A DNA stretch of 51,691 nucleotides from Oxalobacteraceae bacterium (GCA_030698225.1 JAUYNR010000053.1:1-51691), one strand, 5' to 3'. Shown: positions 8,418-18,281, numbered from the stretch's first letter. The notes: generated by a model from the sequence alone, not told the origin. Numbers and translations are program-made.

Positions 8418-8909
8418 TTAGGATTTGGGTCGCGTATGCCGATGCGGCAATGCGTGTGAGTGTGCGTGTTCTGAACCCTCGTCATGGGAATGGGGATATC
8501 GCACCTCATCGACCGGCACCAGATTGAGTGCGCCATGGCGTACGCCACGTTCTGCCATCAAGCGTTCGGCACATGCACGAACCTTTTCAGTCGGTCCTTT
8601 GAGCAAAAGACACTCAATGCACTGGTCGTGATCCAGATGCGCATGCATGCTGGCGATGGTCAGGTCATGGTAATGATGCTGCAAATTCACCACACGTTCT
8701 GCCAGTGCGCGCTCATGATGGCTATAGACATAACTGACGCTGGCTACGCAATTCGGAGCCTGCTCCGTCCTCAGTCGCTCCTGCTCGATGTGCTTCCGTA
8801 AGATATCGCGCATGGCTTCCGAGCGGTTTTGATAGCCACGGGCATGGATTAAGCGATCGAACTCTTCGGCCAAACCCGCATCAAGTGAAATCGTGAAACG
8901 CTCCATCAT
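8418..8909 (-). CDS. nikR: NikR nickel-responsive repressor
   Basis: 163 residues. An N-terminal ribbon-helix-helix (MERFTISLDAGLAEEFDRLI, SEAMRDILR) is followed by an ACT-like metal domain. Spacing matches the E. coli Ni site: H78, H89, H91 and C97 correspond to H76, H87, H89 and C95. The C-terminal 25 residues are an extra His-rich tail (HSHDEGSEHAHSHALPHRH), which may store or sense nickel. It represses nickel uptake when Ni is plentiful. It sits between hoxC and hoxJ, a place where no nikR is found in the classical Cupriavidus cluster. A candidate binding site lies upstream of hoxN at 38883-38909. Confidence 0.92.
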   Translation of the reverse strand: MMERFTISLDAGLAEEFDRLIHARGYQNRSEAMRDILRKHIEQERLRTEQAPNCVASVSYVYSHHERALAERVVNLQHHYHDLTIASMHAHLDHDQCIECLLLKGPTEKVRACAERLMAERGVRHGALNLVPVDEVRYPHSHDEGSEHAHSHALPHRHTRPKS

Positions 8910-8930
8910 CCATCCAGTTTTGAGAACCGA

Positions 8931-10388
8931 TCAATGCACGGTACATACCATACATGGATCAAACGAACGCACGATATGCTGCACCGCCACCGGCTCTTCT
9001 CCCGGTAGCACCGGCGCACCAACCAATGCCGCTTCCAATGCGCCAGGGACACCCTGGGCATCACGTGGCGAGAAGTTCCAGGATGTAGGGGCAATAATCT
9101 GATAATTTTCGATTTTTCCATTACGGATCGCCACCCAGTGCCCCAGGCTGCCGCGCGCGGCCTCCGTAAGTCCCATACCGTCGGCATCGTCGGGCAATGA
9201 TTCCGACACAAAGTAGGGCTCATCTGTGCGCAAGGCCTTGATCCATTGTTCCATTGCCGGCACTACCAATGCCAGCTCAAGCAGTCGTGCGAGCACGCGG
9301 GTATAAACGGTACCGCCGCAGCGCATCACTGTATCTCGCACCAGCGGATGTCCGTTCACCAGTTGCCGTGCCAACGCACCGGTCTCAAGCACCCGTCCTT
9401 CTAACCGGGGTGCCTTGTTCCATGTATAGGCATCTGGCTTATCGAGATCCGGCAAGGTTAGACCGTGGGAAGGATGACGCGGTCCGCAGGCATCAGACAA
9501 CCAAGTATGGGTGGCGTCTTCGCTGATCGCGGCGGGATCTAGCGCCTGTACCTCTCCGTGCGTGGCATCCCATACGCCGCTCGCAAAAGTCAGTTCGCCA
9601 TCGGATAATGGATACGAACCATTCGACATGTACAGCCCAGGACCTGGACCCATACGATCAAGTCCGATCTGCCATGCCAGTGTCAAAAACAGGCGCAGGT
9701 CTCCGTTGTCGGGTGCGGCAGCGGCATGCCATGCGCGTAGCGCGGCTTCGCTGTCGATTGCGGCGATGCGTTCCAACTGTGCGCCGAATAGCGTCTGTTC
9801 GAGAAATGCACGAAATTCACGGATACGCGCCAGCAAGCGTATCCGCTCAGCAGCTTCGATCGCGCGGGACGAGCCGGCCGGCTGGATCGATTGCGTATGT
9901 GGCCATTTCCCGCCCAAGGTACCTAGCAGCGTAAACCAACGCTGGCGTGCCGCAAGCGCCAACCGTGCGTGCTGTCCCTGTTGTGCGGTGAAGCGGCCCT
10001 GTACGGTCGCATGCCAAGGCTGCTGCGCGTAAGCAGCTCGTGCAAAATCTGGCATGAAGAACAGGTAAAAATGCGTCAGGTGATCAGCCATGTTTTCTGT
10101 AGCCAGCATCAGATTGGTGACCAGCAGTCCATTCGGCGGCGGCGTCACACCCATAGCATCGGCCAGCGCGCGCGCCGCCGCTACCGATTGTGAGACCGAG
10201 CAAATACCGCAGATGCGCGGCACATAGATCAGCGCATCCAGCGGCCGCTTTTTCAGTAAAATCTGCTCAAACCCTCGATACATCGGTGAATTGACATGTG
10301 CGCTTTGCACCCGGCCATCGACAACTTCCAGACGTACTTCCAGATCCCCTTCAACCCGATTAAACGGACCGACAATCATACGTGTCAT
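8931..10388 (-). CDS. hoxC: HoxC/HupV, large subunit of H2-sensing hydrogenase (group 2b)
   Basis: 485 residues carrying the NiFe site. N-terminal ligands are in RICGICSVSQSVAAA (about 58-72) and C-terminal ligands in FDPCMVCTVH. The protein stops exactly at that histidine, so it has no C-terminal extension and needs no protease, as is typical for regulatory hydrogenases. With HoxB it senses H2 in the cytoplasm and signals to HoxJ. ATG 10388 is 7 bp downstream of the hoxB stop, so the two are cotranscribed. Confidence 0.95.
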   Translation of the reverse strand: MTRMIVGPFNRVEGDLEVRLEVVDGRVQSAHVNSPMYRGFEQILLKKRPLDALIYVPRICGICSVSQSVAAARALADAMGVTPPPNGLLVTNLMLATENMADHLTHFYLFFMPDFARAAYAQQPWHATVQGRFTAQQGQHARLALAARQRWFTLLGTLGGKWPHTQSIQPAGSSRAIEAAERIRLLARIREFRAFLEQTLFGAQLERIAAIDSEAALRAWHAAAAPDNGDLRLFLTLAWQIGLDRMGPGPGLYMSNGSYPLSDGELTFASGVWDATHGEVQALDPAAISEDATHTWLSDACGPRHPSHGLTLPDLDKPDAYTWNKAPRLEGRVLETGALARQLVNGHPLVRDTVMRCGGTVYTRVLARLLELALVVPAMEQWIKALRTDEPYFVSESLPDDADGMGLTEAARGSLGHWVAIRNGKIENYQIIAPTSWNFSPRDAQGVPGALEAALVGAPVLPGEEPVAVQHIVRSFDPCMVCTVH

Positions 10389-10395
10389 GGCATTC

Positions 10396-11430
10396 TCATT
10401 TCAATCGGGTCTTGCGAATAGCCGGCACGATCACCAGATGATCCGCTGTTGCGTTTTCTCGCACGCGCTTAGGCGTCGCGGACTTTGAAAGCGATGCCAG
10501 AGCGACAAACCATGCTTTCGGCATGTCGGTCGGCAGGCCGATAGGTATACCGGCGATCTTAGGCGTGACATGAAACGAATGACCGGGCTCTTCAAAACCT
10601 GGCTCGGTGCAACTGATGCAAGCATAACCGCCGCGCGTGCATGAGCCATCACCATTCCACAGTCGCGTATTGCAGTCAGCATGCACCTGTGTGCCCTTGC
10701 AGCCCATGTGTTCCATCATGCAGCCAAGATCGGATGGCTTTTCCGCGCTGGCCTTAAACTCATAAAACTCATTGCGAGTGCAGCCATGATGCACCAAGTG
10801 ATCGGCATAAAATCGCGGCCGTCCGAGTGCATCCATTTGGGTCGCATCAAACAGATCGGACGCGAGCGCCATCAGTGTTTCAAGCACCCAGTTCGGGTGG
10901 GTCGGACACCCTGCGACATTAATCACCGGCAGACCAGAACGTGAGCGGTAGGCTGCACCCAGCAGCCCGCCAATCTGATCACCCTCATATTGCAGTCCGC
11001 ATGCATCGGTCGGATTACCACCAGCGGCCGTAATGCCGCCATACGCAGCACAAGTGCCTACCGCCACAGTGTAGCCGGCCACAGCGGCCAGTGCCTGCAC
11101 CCATTCGATCATCGGTTTGCCGCTGCCGGCCAACATGTGAAAACGGCCAGTACCGTGCGGCCCGCGCAACATCGATCCTTCCACGCATAGCGCATGCAAT
11201 GGAATCTCGCCGTCAATGCACGCACGCAGGATGCGCAACGCATCGGCACCGCTTTCAATCGACAGGGAGGGATGCCACAACATGTTGATATCAGCATCGC
11301 TGAGCGCACCAAAAAAATCCGAGGTATCAGCACACAGCAGGGACATACTGCAGCCGCCGCAGCCGCCAGACTGCAGCCACAACACGTTGAAACCAGCTTT
11401 TTTAATATAAGACACATCAGAGGACATCAT
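10396..11430 (-). CDS. hoxB: HoxB/HupU, small subunit of H2-sensing hydrogenase
   Basis: 344 residues, no Tat signal, so cytosolic like other sensor hydrogenases. The proximal FeS cluster ligands lie in LWLQSGGCGGCSM (CxxC), VGTCAAYGG and VAGCPTHP. Further cysteines (HHGCTRNEF, CKGTQVHADC, GYACISC) bind the medial and distal clusters. I start it at the double ATG at 11430, giving an ATGA overlap with the hoxA stop; the frame is open 29 codons further upstream, inside hoxA. It functions with HoxC. Confidence 0.93.
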   Translation of the reverse strand: MMSSDVSYIKKAGFNVLWLQSGGCGGCSMSLLCADTSDFFGALSDADINMLWHPSLSIESGADALRILRACIDGEIPLHALCVEGSMLRGPHGTGRFHMLAGSGKPMIEWVQALAAVAGYTVAVGTCAAYGGITAAGGNPTDACGLQYEGDQIGGLLGAAYRSRSGLPVINVAGCPTHPNWVLETLMALASDLFDATQMDALGRPRFYADHLVHHGCTRNEFYEFKASAEKPSDLGCMMEHMGCKGTQVHADCNTRLWNGDGSCTRGGYACISCTEPGFEEPGHSFHVTPKIAGIPIGLPTDMPKAWFVALASLSKSATPKRVRENATADHLVIVPAIRKTRLK

Positions 11431-12902
11431 TTTTTCTCCAGTCCCAAACGCACCATTTTGTTCCGCAAACCGACCCGCGACAGCCCCAGTTCCTTGGCGG
11501 TGTGCGTCTTGTTCCAACGAAACCGCAGCAGCGTCTCTTTCAGAATGGCCGCTTCAATCACCTCTAACCGTTCCTGCAAGGTGCCGGTGTGTCGTATGCT
11601 GATCAGGGCTGTTGCACCATTCACCCCGGCCGCCGTACCAGGCTGGCCTTGCAGCACTTTGCTGGAGAATGCCTGCGCACTGATTTGGGTGTTTTCAGTC
11701 AGCGTCAATGCCACCGCCCGATAAATTTCGTTACGAAGTTCGCGAATATTTCCAGGCCAAGGATACGTTATCAGGCTCGCCATGGCATCGGGCGCAAAGC
11801 ATCGTGCCGACAAGCCCATCTCCTGTGATGCCTGTGCCAGCAACGCCTCGGCAATCGGCACAATATCGCTTGGACGCTCGCGCAGTGGTGGCATCGTCAA
11901 TGTCATACCGGCCAGACGATAGTATAAATCCTGCCGGAAACGACCTGCATGAACTTCCTGCTCCAGATCCCTGTGGGTGGCGGCGATAACCCGTACATTG
12001 ACCGGAACCGCTCGCGTCGCACCTACCGGACGGATTTCACCTTCCTGCAACACGCGCAACAGTTTGACCTGAAACGCAAACGAGGTATCACCGATTTCAT
12101 CCAGAAATACGGTGCCGCCATCGGCGCGCTGGAAAATCCCTATATGGTCTTCATAGGCACCGGTAAATGAACCACGTTTATGCCCAAATAATTCAGATTC
12201 GAGTAGGCTATCCGATATTGCTCCGCAGTTTTCCATCACAAACACACGCTCGGCGCGTGGACTGGCATAGTGTATCGCGCGCGCCAGCAACTCTTTCCCG
12301 CTACCCGATTCACCTAGCACAAGTACCGACAGATCGTAACGCGCAACGCGGGCGGCCAGTTCACAAATCCCATCCATTGGACTGCCGACAACACGTATGA
12401 TACGGGCGAAGTCAAACGTGCTCTTCAGCCGAGTCTGCTTTTCCGCAGTCCGCACCCGCAGCACCGAGGTACTGGTTCGCAGCTCCAGATGCAAACGATG
12501 CATATCGAGTTGCAAGCTGCGCGCCTCGACCGCCCCGCGCACACAGTCGAGCAAATGATCTGGCATCCACGGTTTGAGAACGTATTGATAAATGCCGGCA
12601 TCATTGATGCCGGCAATGATATCTTCGGAATCGGTATAACCGGAAATTACGATACGCACGACATCCGGCCAGCGTTCACGCACCTCCTTGAGAAACTGCA
12701 CGCCACTCGTTCCTGGCATACGCTGGTCGCACAGTATTACGGCTGGCTCCTGGCGTTCCATCAAGACCCTTGCCTCGTCAGCCGAACTCGCCGTCAAAAC
12801 ATTGAAATCTTCTTCAAGGGTACGCCGAATCGCATCCTGCGAGCCCGTTTCGTCATCCACAACGAGAACGGTCGACAAGCTGGTTGCGTCAGGAATGTTC
12901 AT
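11427..12902 (-). CDS. hoxA: HoxA/HupR, NtrC-family activator of hydrogenase genes
   Basis: 491 residues. Receiver domain 12-125 with phospho-acceptor D59 (VILCDQRMPG). Sigma-54 AAA+ domain with Walker A GESGSGKE (197-204), Walker B GTVFLDEIGD (263-272) and arginine fingers. C-terminal Fis-type HTH (HTAKELGLSRVGLRNKMVRLGL). It activates sigma-54 promoters of hydrogenase operons; matching -24/-12 elements are at 27893-27907 and 34724-34738. In related systems the unphosphorylated form is active. The sigma-54 contact loop reads GSFTGA (244-249) instead of GAFTGA. It overlaps hypX and hoxB by ATGA. Confidence 0.95.
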   Translation of the reverse strand: MNIPDATSLSTVLVVDDETGSQDAIRRTLEEDFNVLTASSADEARVLMERQEPAVILCDQRMPGTSGVQFLKEVRERWPDVVRIVISGYTDSEDIIAGINDAGIYQYVLKPWMPDHLLDCVRGAVEARSLQLDMHRLHLELRTSTSVLRVRTAEKQTRLKSTFDFARIIRVVGSPMDGICELAARVARYDLSVLVLGESGSGKELLARAIHYASPRAERVFVMENCGAISDSLLESELFGHKRGSFTGAYEDHIGIFQRADGGTVFLDEIGDTSFAFQVKLLRVLQEGEIRPVGATRAVPVNVRVIAATHRDLEQEVHAGRFRQDLYYRLAGMTLTMPPLRERPSDIVPIAEALLAQASQEMGLSARCFAPDAMASLITYPWPGNIRELRNEIYRAVALTLTENTQISAQAFSSKVLQGQPGTAAGVNGATALISIRHTGTLQERLEVIEAAILKETLLRFRWNKTHTAKELGLSRVGLRNKMVRLGLEKK

Positions 12903-14653
12903 GGCGATGGGTCAGTATCTCTCAAAAAATTGTTGCGATGGACAGCCAGATGGCGCGGGGTCCAAGCATGCGGCATTTTATGCACAAAATGGTAGCGCGC
13001 AACATGATAACTGGGGTCGAACCCATAAAAATTGCGATGCATTTTTACTAACTCTCCTTCCCGGTAGGAATGCAAGGGTTTGGCAGCTTCATCCCGTTCG
13101 CGCCGGACACGCTTAGCCGCAAGTCGCTCGTCAAAATCGCGGGACTGCGCCAAGGCCACTGCGCGAATGCCTGCCTCGGTGGAAAATGCACGCGCATCAT
13201 GCCCAAATGCGGCATCGATCAATCCCATGCTGACTGCGTCCGATGCCGCCAGTGGGTGCCGATTCTGCATTAAGCCGCGCGCAGCTTCAGTTCCTACGCG
13301 CTGCGGCAACAGATAAGTCCAATACTCCGAACCATATAAATTGCCCATGTTTTTATAATGGGGATTTAACAAAACATTCTCGTGTGCCCAGACAATATCG
13401 GCAGCTAGCGCCAGAAAAGCGCCGCCCGCGCCCGCATTGCCACGTAAAGCCGAAACCGTGAGGTGATCAGTAGCAGTGAGAATTTCCAATGCCAGGTCAT
13501 CCATTGCGTTGATGTTATTCCATGATTCGTCAGCCGCACTTTCGGAGGGGCGATGCGCACTCGCTTCAATGCGGTTCAAGTGTATACCATTGCTGAAAAA
13601 ATCCTCGCCGCCCAACAATACCAGTACACGCGTCGGCTGGCGTTTGGCGTATTGCACAGCAGCACGCAAACGCTGACATTGCCCGGTGGACATCGCGCCA
13701 TTGTAAAAATCGAACGATAGGAAACCCACCGCCCCTTCTTCCCAGTAGCGCAATTCGCCCCACTCATTAACTGGCCGCATCAGCGCTGCCCGCAATTCCG
13801 GCAATTGCGCAACTTGCACCTCGAACCAGTCCTTAACCGGTAACTTGAACGGTTTGTCGGCATCGTCGGCCGTTTGCACCGGCCGTGCATGGCCGATCCA
13901 GACGCCGCCATCGATTGTAAGACGCAATACTGCATGATCGCGTCGGGCTACGATGTCGCCAGATACACCTGCAATGGCATCCAATGCTGCGGAAGTAGCA
14001 GGATGGGCATCGTATAGGTAGCATGGTATATCAAACAAACTATCCATCACCCCGGGGAAACTATCCGCACTATTAATTTTTGACAGCACGACAGCACTAT
14101 CATCGTGCTGCCAGTCAATGCAGCGCTGTGACTGCTGCAGCAACGGACGCAAGGTGCCACATGCTTCGACAGCATCTGCCAACGGCACAGGTCGCTTGCC
14201 GTTGCCAAATTTTTCTACAGCTTCGAGCACGGCCCTTACAGCAGCGTCAGTCACTTCATTGCGGTACAGGCTGCTTTTTTTTGCAATCCGCATCGGAAAG
14301 GATGCTTGAGCCCAGATATCACCCGCGTCCATTTCGGCATTGGCCTGCAATACCGTTACGCCCCATTTTGACTCGCGGTTGATGATGGCCCAATCAAGCG
14401 CCGACGGGCCGCGATCGCCGACGATACCAGGATGCACCACCAGGCACACATGCCGCTGCCAAATAGATGCAGGGATTGCGCGTTTCAAAAAAGGCGCGAC
14501 GATGAGATCAGGTTTGAACAATGTGACAGCTTCCTCACTGACCGAATCTGCGATATCGAGCTCGACGGACACCTGATGCCCGCACCCGCGCAACGCCACG
14601 AACAGCCGTTGTGTCAGACTGTTAAAACTATGTGTGAGAAAAAGTATGCGCAT
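12899..14653 (-). CDS. hypX: HypX/HoxX, CO-generating maturation enzyme
   Basis: 584 residues with two domains: an N-terminal formyl-tetrahydrofolate transferase-like half (about 1-270, LVVHPGIVGDRGPSALDWA) and a C-terminal crotonase/enoyl-CoA hydratase-like half (about 300-560, LRGNAGAGGAFLALAADIVW). HypX makes the active-site CO from N10-formyl-THF and lets [NiFe] centres be assembled in air, so it is found in aerobic H2 oxidisers. Position between hypE and hoxA matches Cupriavidus. Its stop overlaps the hoxA start (12899-12902). Confidence 0.93.
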   Translation of the reverse strand: MRILFLTHSFNSLTQRLFVALRGCGHQVSVELDIADSVSEEAVTLFKPDLIVAPFLKRAIPASIWQRHVCLVVHPGIVGDRGPSALDWAIINRESKWGVTVLQANAEMDAGDIWAQASFPMRIAKKSSLYRNEVTDAAVRAVLEAVEKFGNGKRPVPLADAVEACGTLRPLLQQSQRCIDWQHDDSAVVLSKINSADSFPGVMDSLFDIPCYLYDAHPATSAALDAIAGVSGDIVARRDHAVLRLTIDGGVWIGHARPVQTADDADKPFKLPVKDWFEVQVAQLPELRAALMRPVNEWGELRYWEEGAVGFLSFDFYNGAMSTGQCQRLRAAVQYAKRQPTRVLVLLGGEDFFSNGIHLNRIEASAHRPSESAADESWNNINAMDDLALEILTATDHLTVSALRGNAGAGGAFLALAADIVWAHENVLLNPHYKNMGNLYGSEYWTYLLPQRVGTEAARGLMQNRHPLAASDAVSMGLIDAAFGHDARAFSTEAGIRAVALAQSRDFDERLAAKRVRRERDEAAKPLHSYREGELVKMHRNFYGFDPSYHVARYHFVHKMPHAWTPRHLAVHRNNFLRDTDPSP

Positions 14654-14655
14654 GA

Positions 14656-15708
14656 TCAGCAGATACGCGGCAGTTGCTCGCCAGACAGCCAGTCGACCAC
14701 GCGTCGTCCGCCGAAACGGGTACGCATCTGCACGAAGCCATGCGGATCATCGGTTACCGCGCCGATGCGCGCGGCATTTGCGCCCAGCGGATGCGTGCGC
14801 ATGGTCGCCAGCAGCAGCTCGGCGTCTTCTGGTGCACAGATCGCGATCAGCTTGCCTTCGTTGGCGACATACAGCGGATCGAGTCCGAGAAATTCGCAGG
14901 CCGCATCGACTTGTGGCGATACCGGAATCGCCGCTTCTTCCAGTAGCATCCCGACACCGGACTGTTTGGCGATTTCGTTGAGCGTGGTGGCCAGCCCGCC
15001 ACGCGTCGGATCGCGCAACACGCGTACACCTGATACCGCAGCTAGCATGTGCGCCACCAAGCCGTGCAACGCGGCGGTGTCCGACTTGATTTCGGTCTCG
15101 AAGTCGAGAGATTCGCGCTTCGACATGATCGCCACACCATGGTCGCCGATCGTGCCGGATACCAGAATCGCGTCACCGCGACGGGCGCCGGCACCGTCGA
15201 TGACGATGCCAGGCGGCACTACGCCAACGCCGGTGGTCATGATAAACACCCCGTCGCCCTTGCCACGCTCAACCACCTTGGTATCGCCGGTAATGATCGG
15301 CACGCCGGCCTCGCGCGACGCCTGCGCCATCGATTCGACTATGCGTTTCAGTTCCGCCAGCGCAAAGCCTTCCTCGATAATGAAACTGGCAGCCAAATAC
15401 AGCGGTTGGGCACCGGACATCGCCACATCATTGATGGTGCCATGCACCGACAGACAACCGATATCGCCGCCAGGGAAGAATAACGGCGACACCACGTGGG
15501 CATCGGTTGCCATCACCATGCGGCCGGGGGGTGCAGCAAAACTGGCCTGGTCATTGCCTTGACGCAACCACTCATTATCGAACGCGGCGAGAAACAATTC
15601 TTCGATCAGTTGCGCCGAAGCACGTCCGCCGGCGCCGTGGCCCATGTCGATGCAACCTTTTTTGAAGTCGAGTGAACGGACATAGCCTTTTTTAACTATA
15701 CCGTTCAT
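14656..15708 (-). CDS. hypE: HypE, carbamoyl dehydratase making the cyanide ligands
   Basis: 350 residues. It dehydrates the HypF-made thiocarboxamide on its C-terminal cysteine to thiocyanate and passes CN to the HypCD scaffold. The C terminus is the diagnostic PRIC, with the catalytic Cys last. ATP-binding PurM-like motifs include DMGHGAGGR, GDIGCLSVHGTINDVAMSGA and RDPTRGGLATTLNEIA. Start ATG 15708 overlaps the hypD stop (ATGA); the longer frame upstream lies inside hypD. Confidence 0.96.
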   Translation of the reverse strand: MNGIVKKGYVRSLDFKKGCIDMGHGAGGRASAQLIEELFLAAFDNEWLRQGNDQASFAAPPGRMVMATDAHVVSPLFFPGGDIGCLSVHGTINDVAMSGAQPLYLAASFIIEEGFALAELKRIVESMAQASREAGVPIITGDTKVVERGKGDGVFIMTTGVGVVPPGIVIDGAGARRGDAILVSGTIGDHGVAIMSKRESLDFETEIKSDTAALHGLVAHMLAAVSGVRVLRDPTRGGLATTLNEIAKQSGVGMLLEEAAIPVSPQVDAACEFLGLDPLYVANEGKLIAICAPEDAELLLATMRTHPLGANAARIGAVTDDPHGFVQMRTRFGGRRVVDWLSGEQLPRIC

Positions 15709-16844
15709 GCTGTCACCACCGCGATGTCCTTGAATCGGCCGTAGGAATAATGCGCCGCGCAAGCACCTTCGCTTGACACCATGCACGATCCCATCGGATT
15801 TTCAGGCGTGCAGACGGTACCAAATATCTTGCAATCGGTAGGTTTCTTCACCCCACGCAGGATCGCGCCGCATTCACAAGCCTTGTTATCGGGCACAGGT
15901 TTGTAAGCAAGGTCGTAGCGCCGCTCCGCATCGAACCGTGCATAATTAGACCGGATGCGTAATGCGCTGTATGGCACTTCACCCAAGCCGCGCCATTCGA
16001 ATGTCGGTCGCAGCTCAAACACCTCGGACACCAAAGCCTGCGCGGTCAAGTTGCCATGAGCACTCACCGCACGTGCGAATTCGTTTTCCACTTCGCAACG
16101 GCCTTCATTGACTTGGCGAATCAGCATCAGGATCGCCTGCATCACATCGAGCGGCTCGAAGCCGGCGATCACCACTGGCTTGCGGTATTCCTCGGCAAAA
16201 TGCACATAAGGTTCAGAACCAATCACGATGCTTACATGCGCCGGACCGATGAAGCCGTCGATCGGTACAGTGCCGTAATCGCGCACTTCCGGCGACTCGA
16301 GGATATGCGTGATGGCCGACGGCGTCAGCACATGGCAGCACAAGACACTGAAATTATCGAGGCCGCGCGCGTGGGCATCGCGGATCACCAATGCCGTCGG
16401 CGGCGTGGTGGTTTCGAAACCGATGGCAAAGAAGACCACTTCACGATCCGGATTCTCTTGCGCGATCCGGAGCGCATCGGTGGCCGAATACACCATGCGG
16501 ATATCACCGCCGCGCGCCTTGGCCTTGATCAGCGACATACCGCCGGAGGCCGGTACGCGCATGGTGTCACCATATGTACAGACAATCACATTGCGTTCCA
16601 GCGCCAGTGTCAATGCGTGGTCGATGCGGCCGATCGGCAGAACACATACCGGGCAGCCTGGACCGTGGATCATGCGCACATTGCCCGGCAGCAACTCACT
16701 CACGCCGTAACGCGAAATCGCATGTGTGTGACCACCACAGAACTCCATGAAACTGTAGTTGCGCGCAGAATCGGCTTCAACGCGAATACGGTCGGCGATT
16801 TTCTGCGCGACATCGCCATCGCGAAATTCATCGATGTATTTCAT
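15705..16844 (-). CDS. hypD: HypD, Fe(CN)2CO assembly scaffold
   Basis: 379 residues, the usual length. It carries the [4Fe-4S] and thiol motifs of HypD: MEFCGGHTHAI (C36), GPGCPVCVLP (C64, C67), GFETTTP, and C-terminal cysteines (KACECGAIL, CKIFGTVCTPENPMGSCMVSSEGACAA). With HypC it holds the iron while CN and CO are attached. Starts by ATGA overlap with hypC and ends by ATGA overlap with hypE, so translation of hypCDE is coupled. Confidence 0.97.
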   Translation of the reverse strand: MKYIDEFRDGDVAQKIADRIRVEADSARNYSFMEFCGGHTHAISRYGVSELLPGNVRMIHGPGCPVCVLPIGRIDHALTLALERNVIVCTYGDTMRVPASGGMSLIKAKARGGDIRMVYSATDALRIAQENPDREVVFFAIGFETTTPPTALVIRDAHARGLDNFSVLCCHVLTPSAITHILESPEVRDYGTVPIDGFIGPAHVSIVIGSEPYVHFAEEYRKPVVIAGFEPLDVMQAILMLIRQVNEGRCEVENEFARAVSAHGNLTAQALVSEVFELRPTFEWRGLGEVPYSALRIRSNYARFDAERRYDLAYKPVPDNKACECGAILRGVKKPTDCKIFGTVCTPENPMGSCMVSSEGACAAHYSYGRFKDIAVVTA

Positions 16845-17089
16845 GATGGGATTGCCTCCACAGGGGTCGATTCGATCATTGCCAGTTCGCCAAATAAGTC
16901 CAGCGTACGTAGCGCCTCGTCAGTGTCCAACTTCCCGATCGCATAGCCGACATGCAGGATCACATAATCGCCGACTTGCACTGTATCAAGCAGCGCTGTG
17001 GAAATTACCTTGCGCACGCCGGACAGGTCAATTACGGCCTGCTGGTTGGGGAGCACTTCTACCACTTTGACAGGGATTGCTAAACACAT
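16841..17089 (-). CDS. hypC: HypC, hydrogenase maturation chaperone
   Basis: 82 residues. The N-terminal MCLAIP with C2 binds the Fe(CN)2CO unit shared with HypD and delivers it to the large-subunit precursor. The beta-barrel body (VIDLSGVRKVIS, VGDYVILHVGYAIGKLD) is typical. It is a paralogue of hoxL in the same cluster, which likely serves the group 1d enzyme specifically. A 49-bp gap separates it from hypF. Confidence 0.96.
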   Translation of the reverse strand: MCLAIPVKVVEVLPNQQAVIDLSGVRKVISTALLDTVQVGDYVILHVGYAIGKLDTDEALRTLDLFGELAMIESTPVEAIPS

Positions 17090-17138
17090 AGGACAACCTC
17101 ATTTAAAAATATTTTAGGAAAGTGCATGCACGTGCAGC

Positions 17139-18281
17139 TTACAATTGCTGACGGGCCACCCATGCCTGACCGAGTGCCAATCCGGCATCGCCGCAAGAAA
17201 CCGTCTGCGGCAACAACACACTCAGTCCCCGTCGTGTCAATTCAGCGCTCAAGCGCCCGGTCATAATGCGGTTAAGAAAACATCCACCGCCGAGCGCAAT
17301 CGTGTGCGTGTTGTGAAGTCTGGCGGCTTGATCTACCCATTCCACCAAAGCAGTCACCAAAGTTAGATGGAATAACGCCGCGCCGCGCGCGATTGCTTGC
17401 GGATCGCCACTATCGGCCAGCGCGAACATTGTTGCCAACAATGGTCGCAAGTCCAATATGCCGTTGGAATGCAGCACATAATCTCCCGTTTGTTCAGGTT
17501 CTCCATAAAGCGCCAAATAGCCTTCCGCCATTTTTTCCAGTGCGATTGCCGCTTCAGCTTCAAACCTCTGTTTGATGCTGATACCAAGTGCCCCCGCCGC
17601 TGCATCGAACCAACGGCCTGCTCCGGAAGTCAGCGGGCAATTGGTTCCGCGTTTCAACATAGCCTGCACGGTTTGCGCAGCCATTTTCCCTACGTCCGGA
17701 GAAAACCGTTGCGTAATATCATCGCCTCGCTCCAGTGCATGCAATGCTGCGGCAGCCATGCGCCACGGTTCGCGGGCTGCGGCATCTCCACCAGGCAAAG
17801 CCAGTGCCTGCAAATGTCCAAGACGTCGCCATGATGCCCCCTCGACCCATAGCAACTCACCGCCCCATGCCAAACCATCAGTGCCAAGTCCAATGCCATC
17901 CAGCGCCAAGCCAATTACCGGCTCCTGTAATCCATATTCGGCCATCGACACACCAATATGCGCATGGTGATGCTGTACAGCAATTGCGGGAACACCCAGA
18001 CTGTCGGCTACCCGCTGTGCCAGGCGGGTGCTGAAAAAATCAGGATGCAAATCATGCGCCACAGCTTCAATCGCACCGTCTGCATCCTCCACCAGAGTTT
18101 CCACAGAATGCTCCAGCGCAATACAGTTGGCGGGATCACCCAGATCACCATGCACCTCCGACCAACGCACACCATCGCCCTGCAGCAGACACGCAGCATT
18201 CTTGAGCCAGGCGCCACAGGCCAGTATCGTCCTTGATGGCACCTTTACATTTGCGGGCAAGGGATGCAGCAACATGTTCAA
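17139..18281 (-). CDS. hypF: HypF, short form (carbamoyltransferase C-terminal domain only)
   Basis: 380 residues, half the usual 750 or so. It matches only the C-terminal Kae1-like carbamoyltransferase part: [56 protein letters not shown] and [15 protein letters not shown]. The acylphosphatase, zinc-finger and YrdC-like domains are absent. A similarly truncated HypF1 exists in the Cupriavidus hox cluster beside a full-length HypF2, so a complete HypF is probably encoded elsewhere. Its start overlaps the hypB stop. Confidence 0.92.
   Translation of the reverse strand: MNMLLHPLPANVKVPSRTILACGAWLKNAACLLQGDGVRWSEVHGDLGDPANCIALEHSVETLVEDADGAIEAVAHDLHPDFFSTRLAQRVADSLGVPAIAVQHHHAHIGVSMAEYGLQEPVIGLALDGIGLGTDGLAWGGELLWVEGASWRRLGHLQALALPGGDAAAREPWRMAAAALHALERGDDITQRFSPDVGKMAAQTVQAMLKRGTNCPLTSGAGRWFDAAAGALGISIKQRFEAEAAIALEKMAEGYLALYGEPEQTGDYVLHSNGILDLRPLLATMFALADSGDPQAIARGAALFHLTLVTALVEWVDQAARLHNTHTIALGGGCFLNRIMTGRLSAELTRRGLSVLLPQTVSCGDAGLALGQAWVARQQL

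Noticed and set aside
8931..10388. HoxC as a truncated large subunit
   Set aside because: Ending at the DPCxxCxxH histidine without an extension is normal for H2-sensing hydrogenases.
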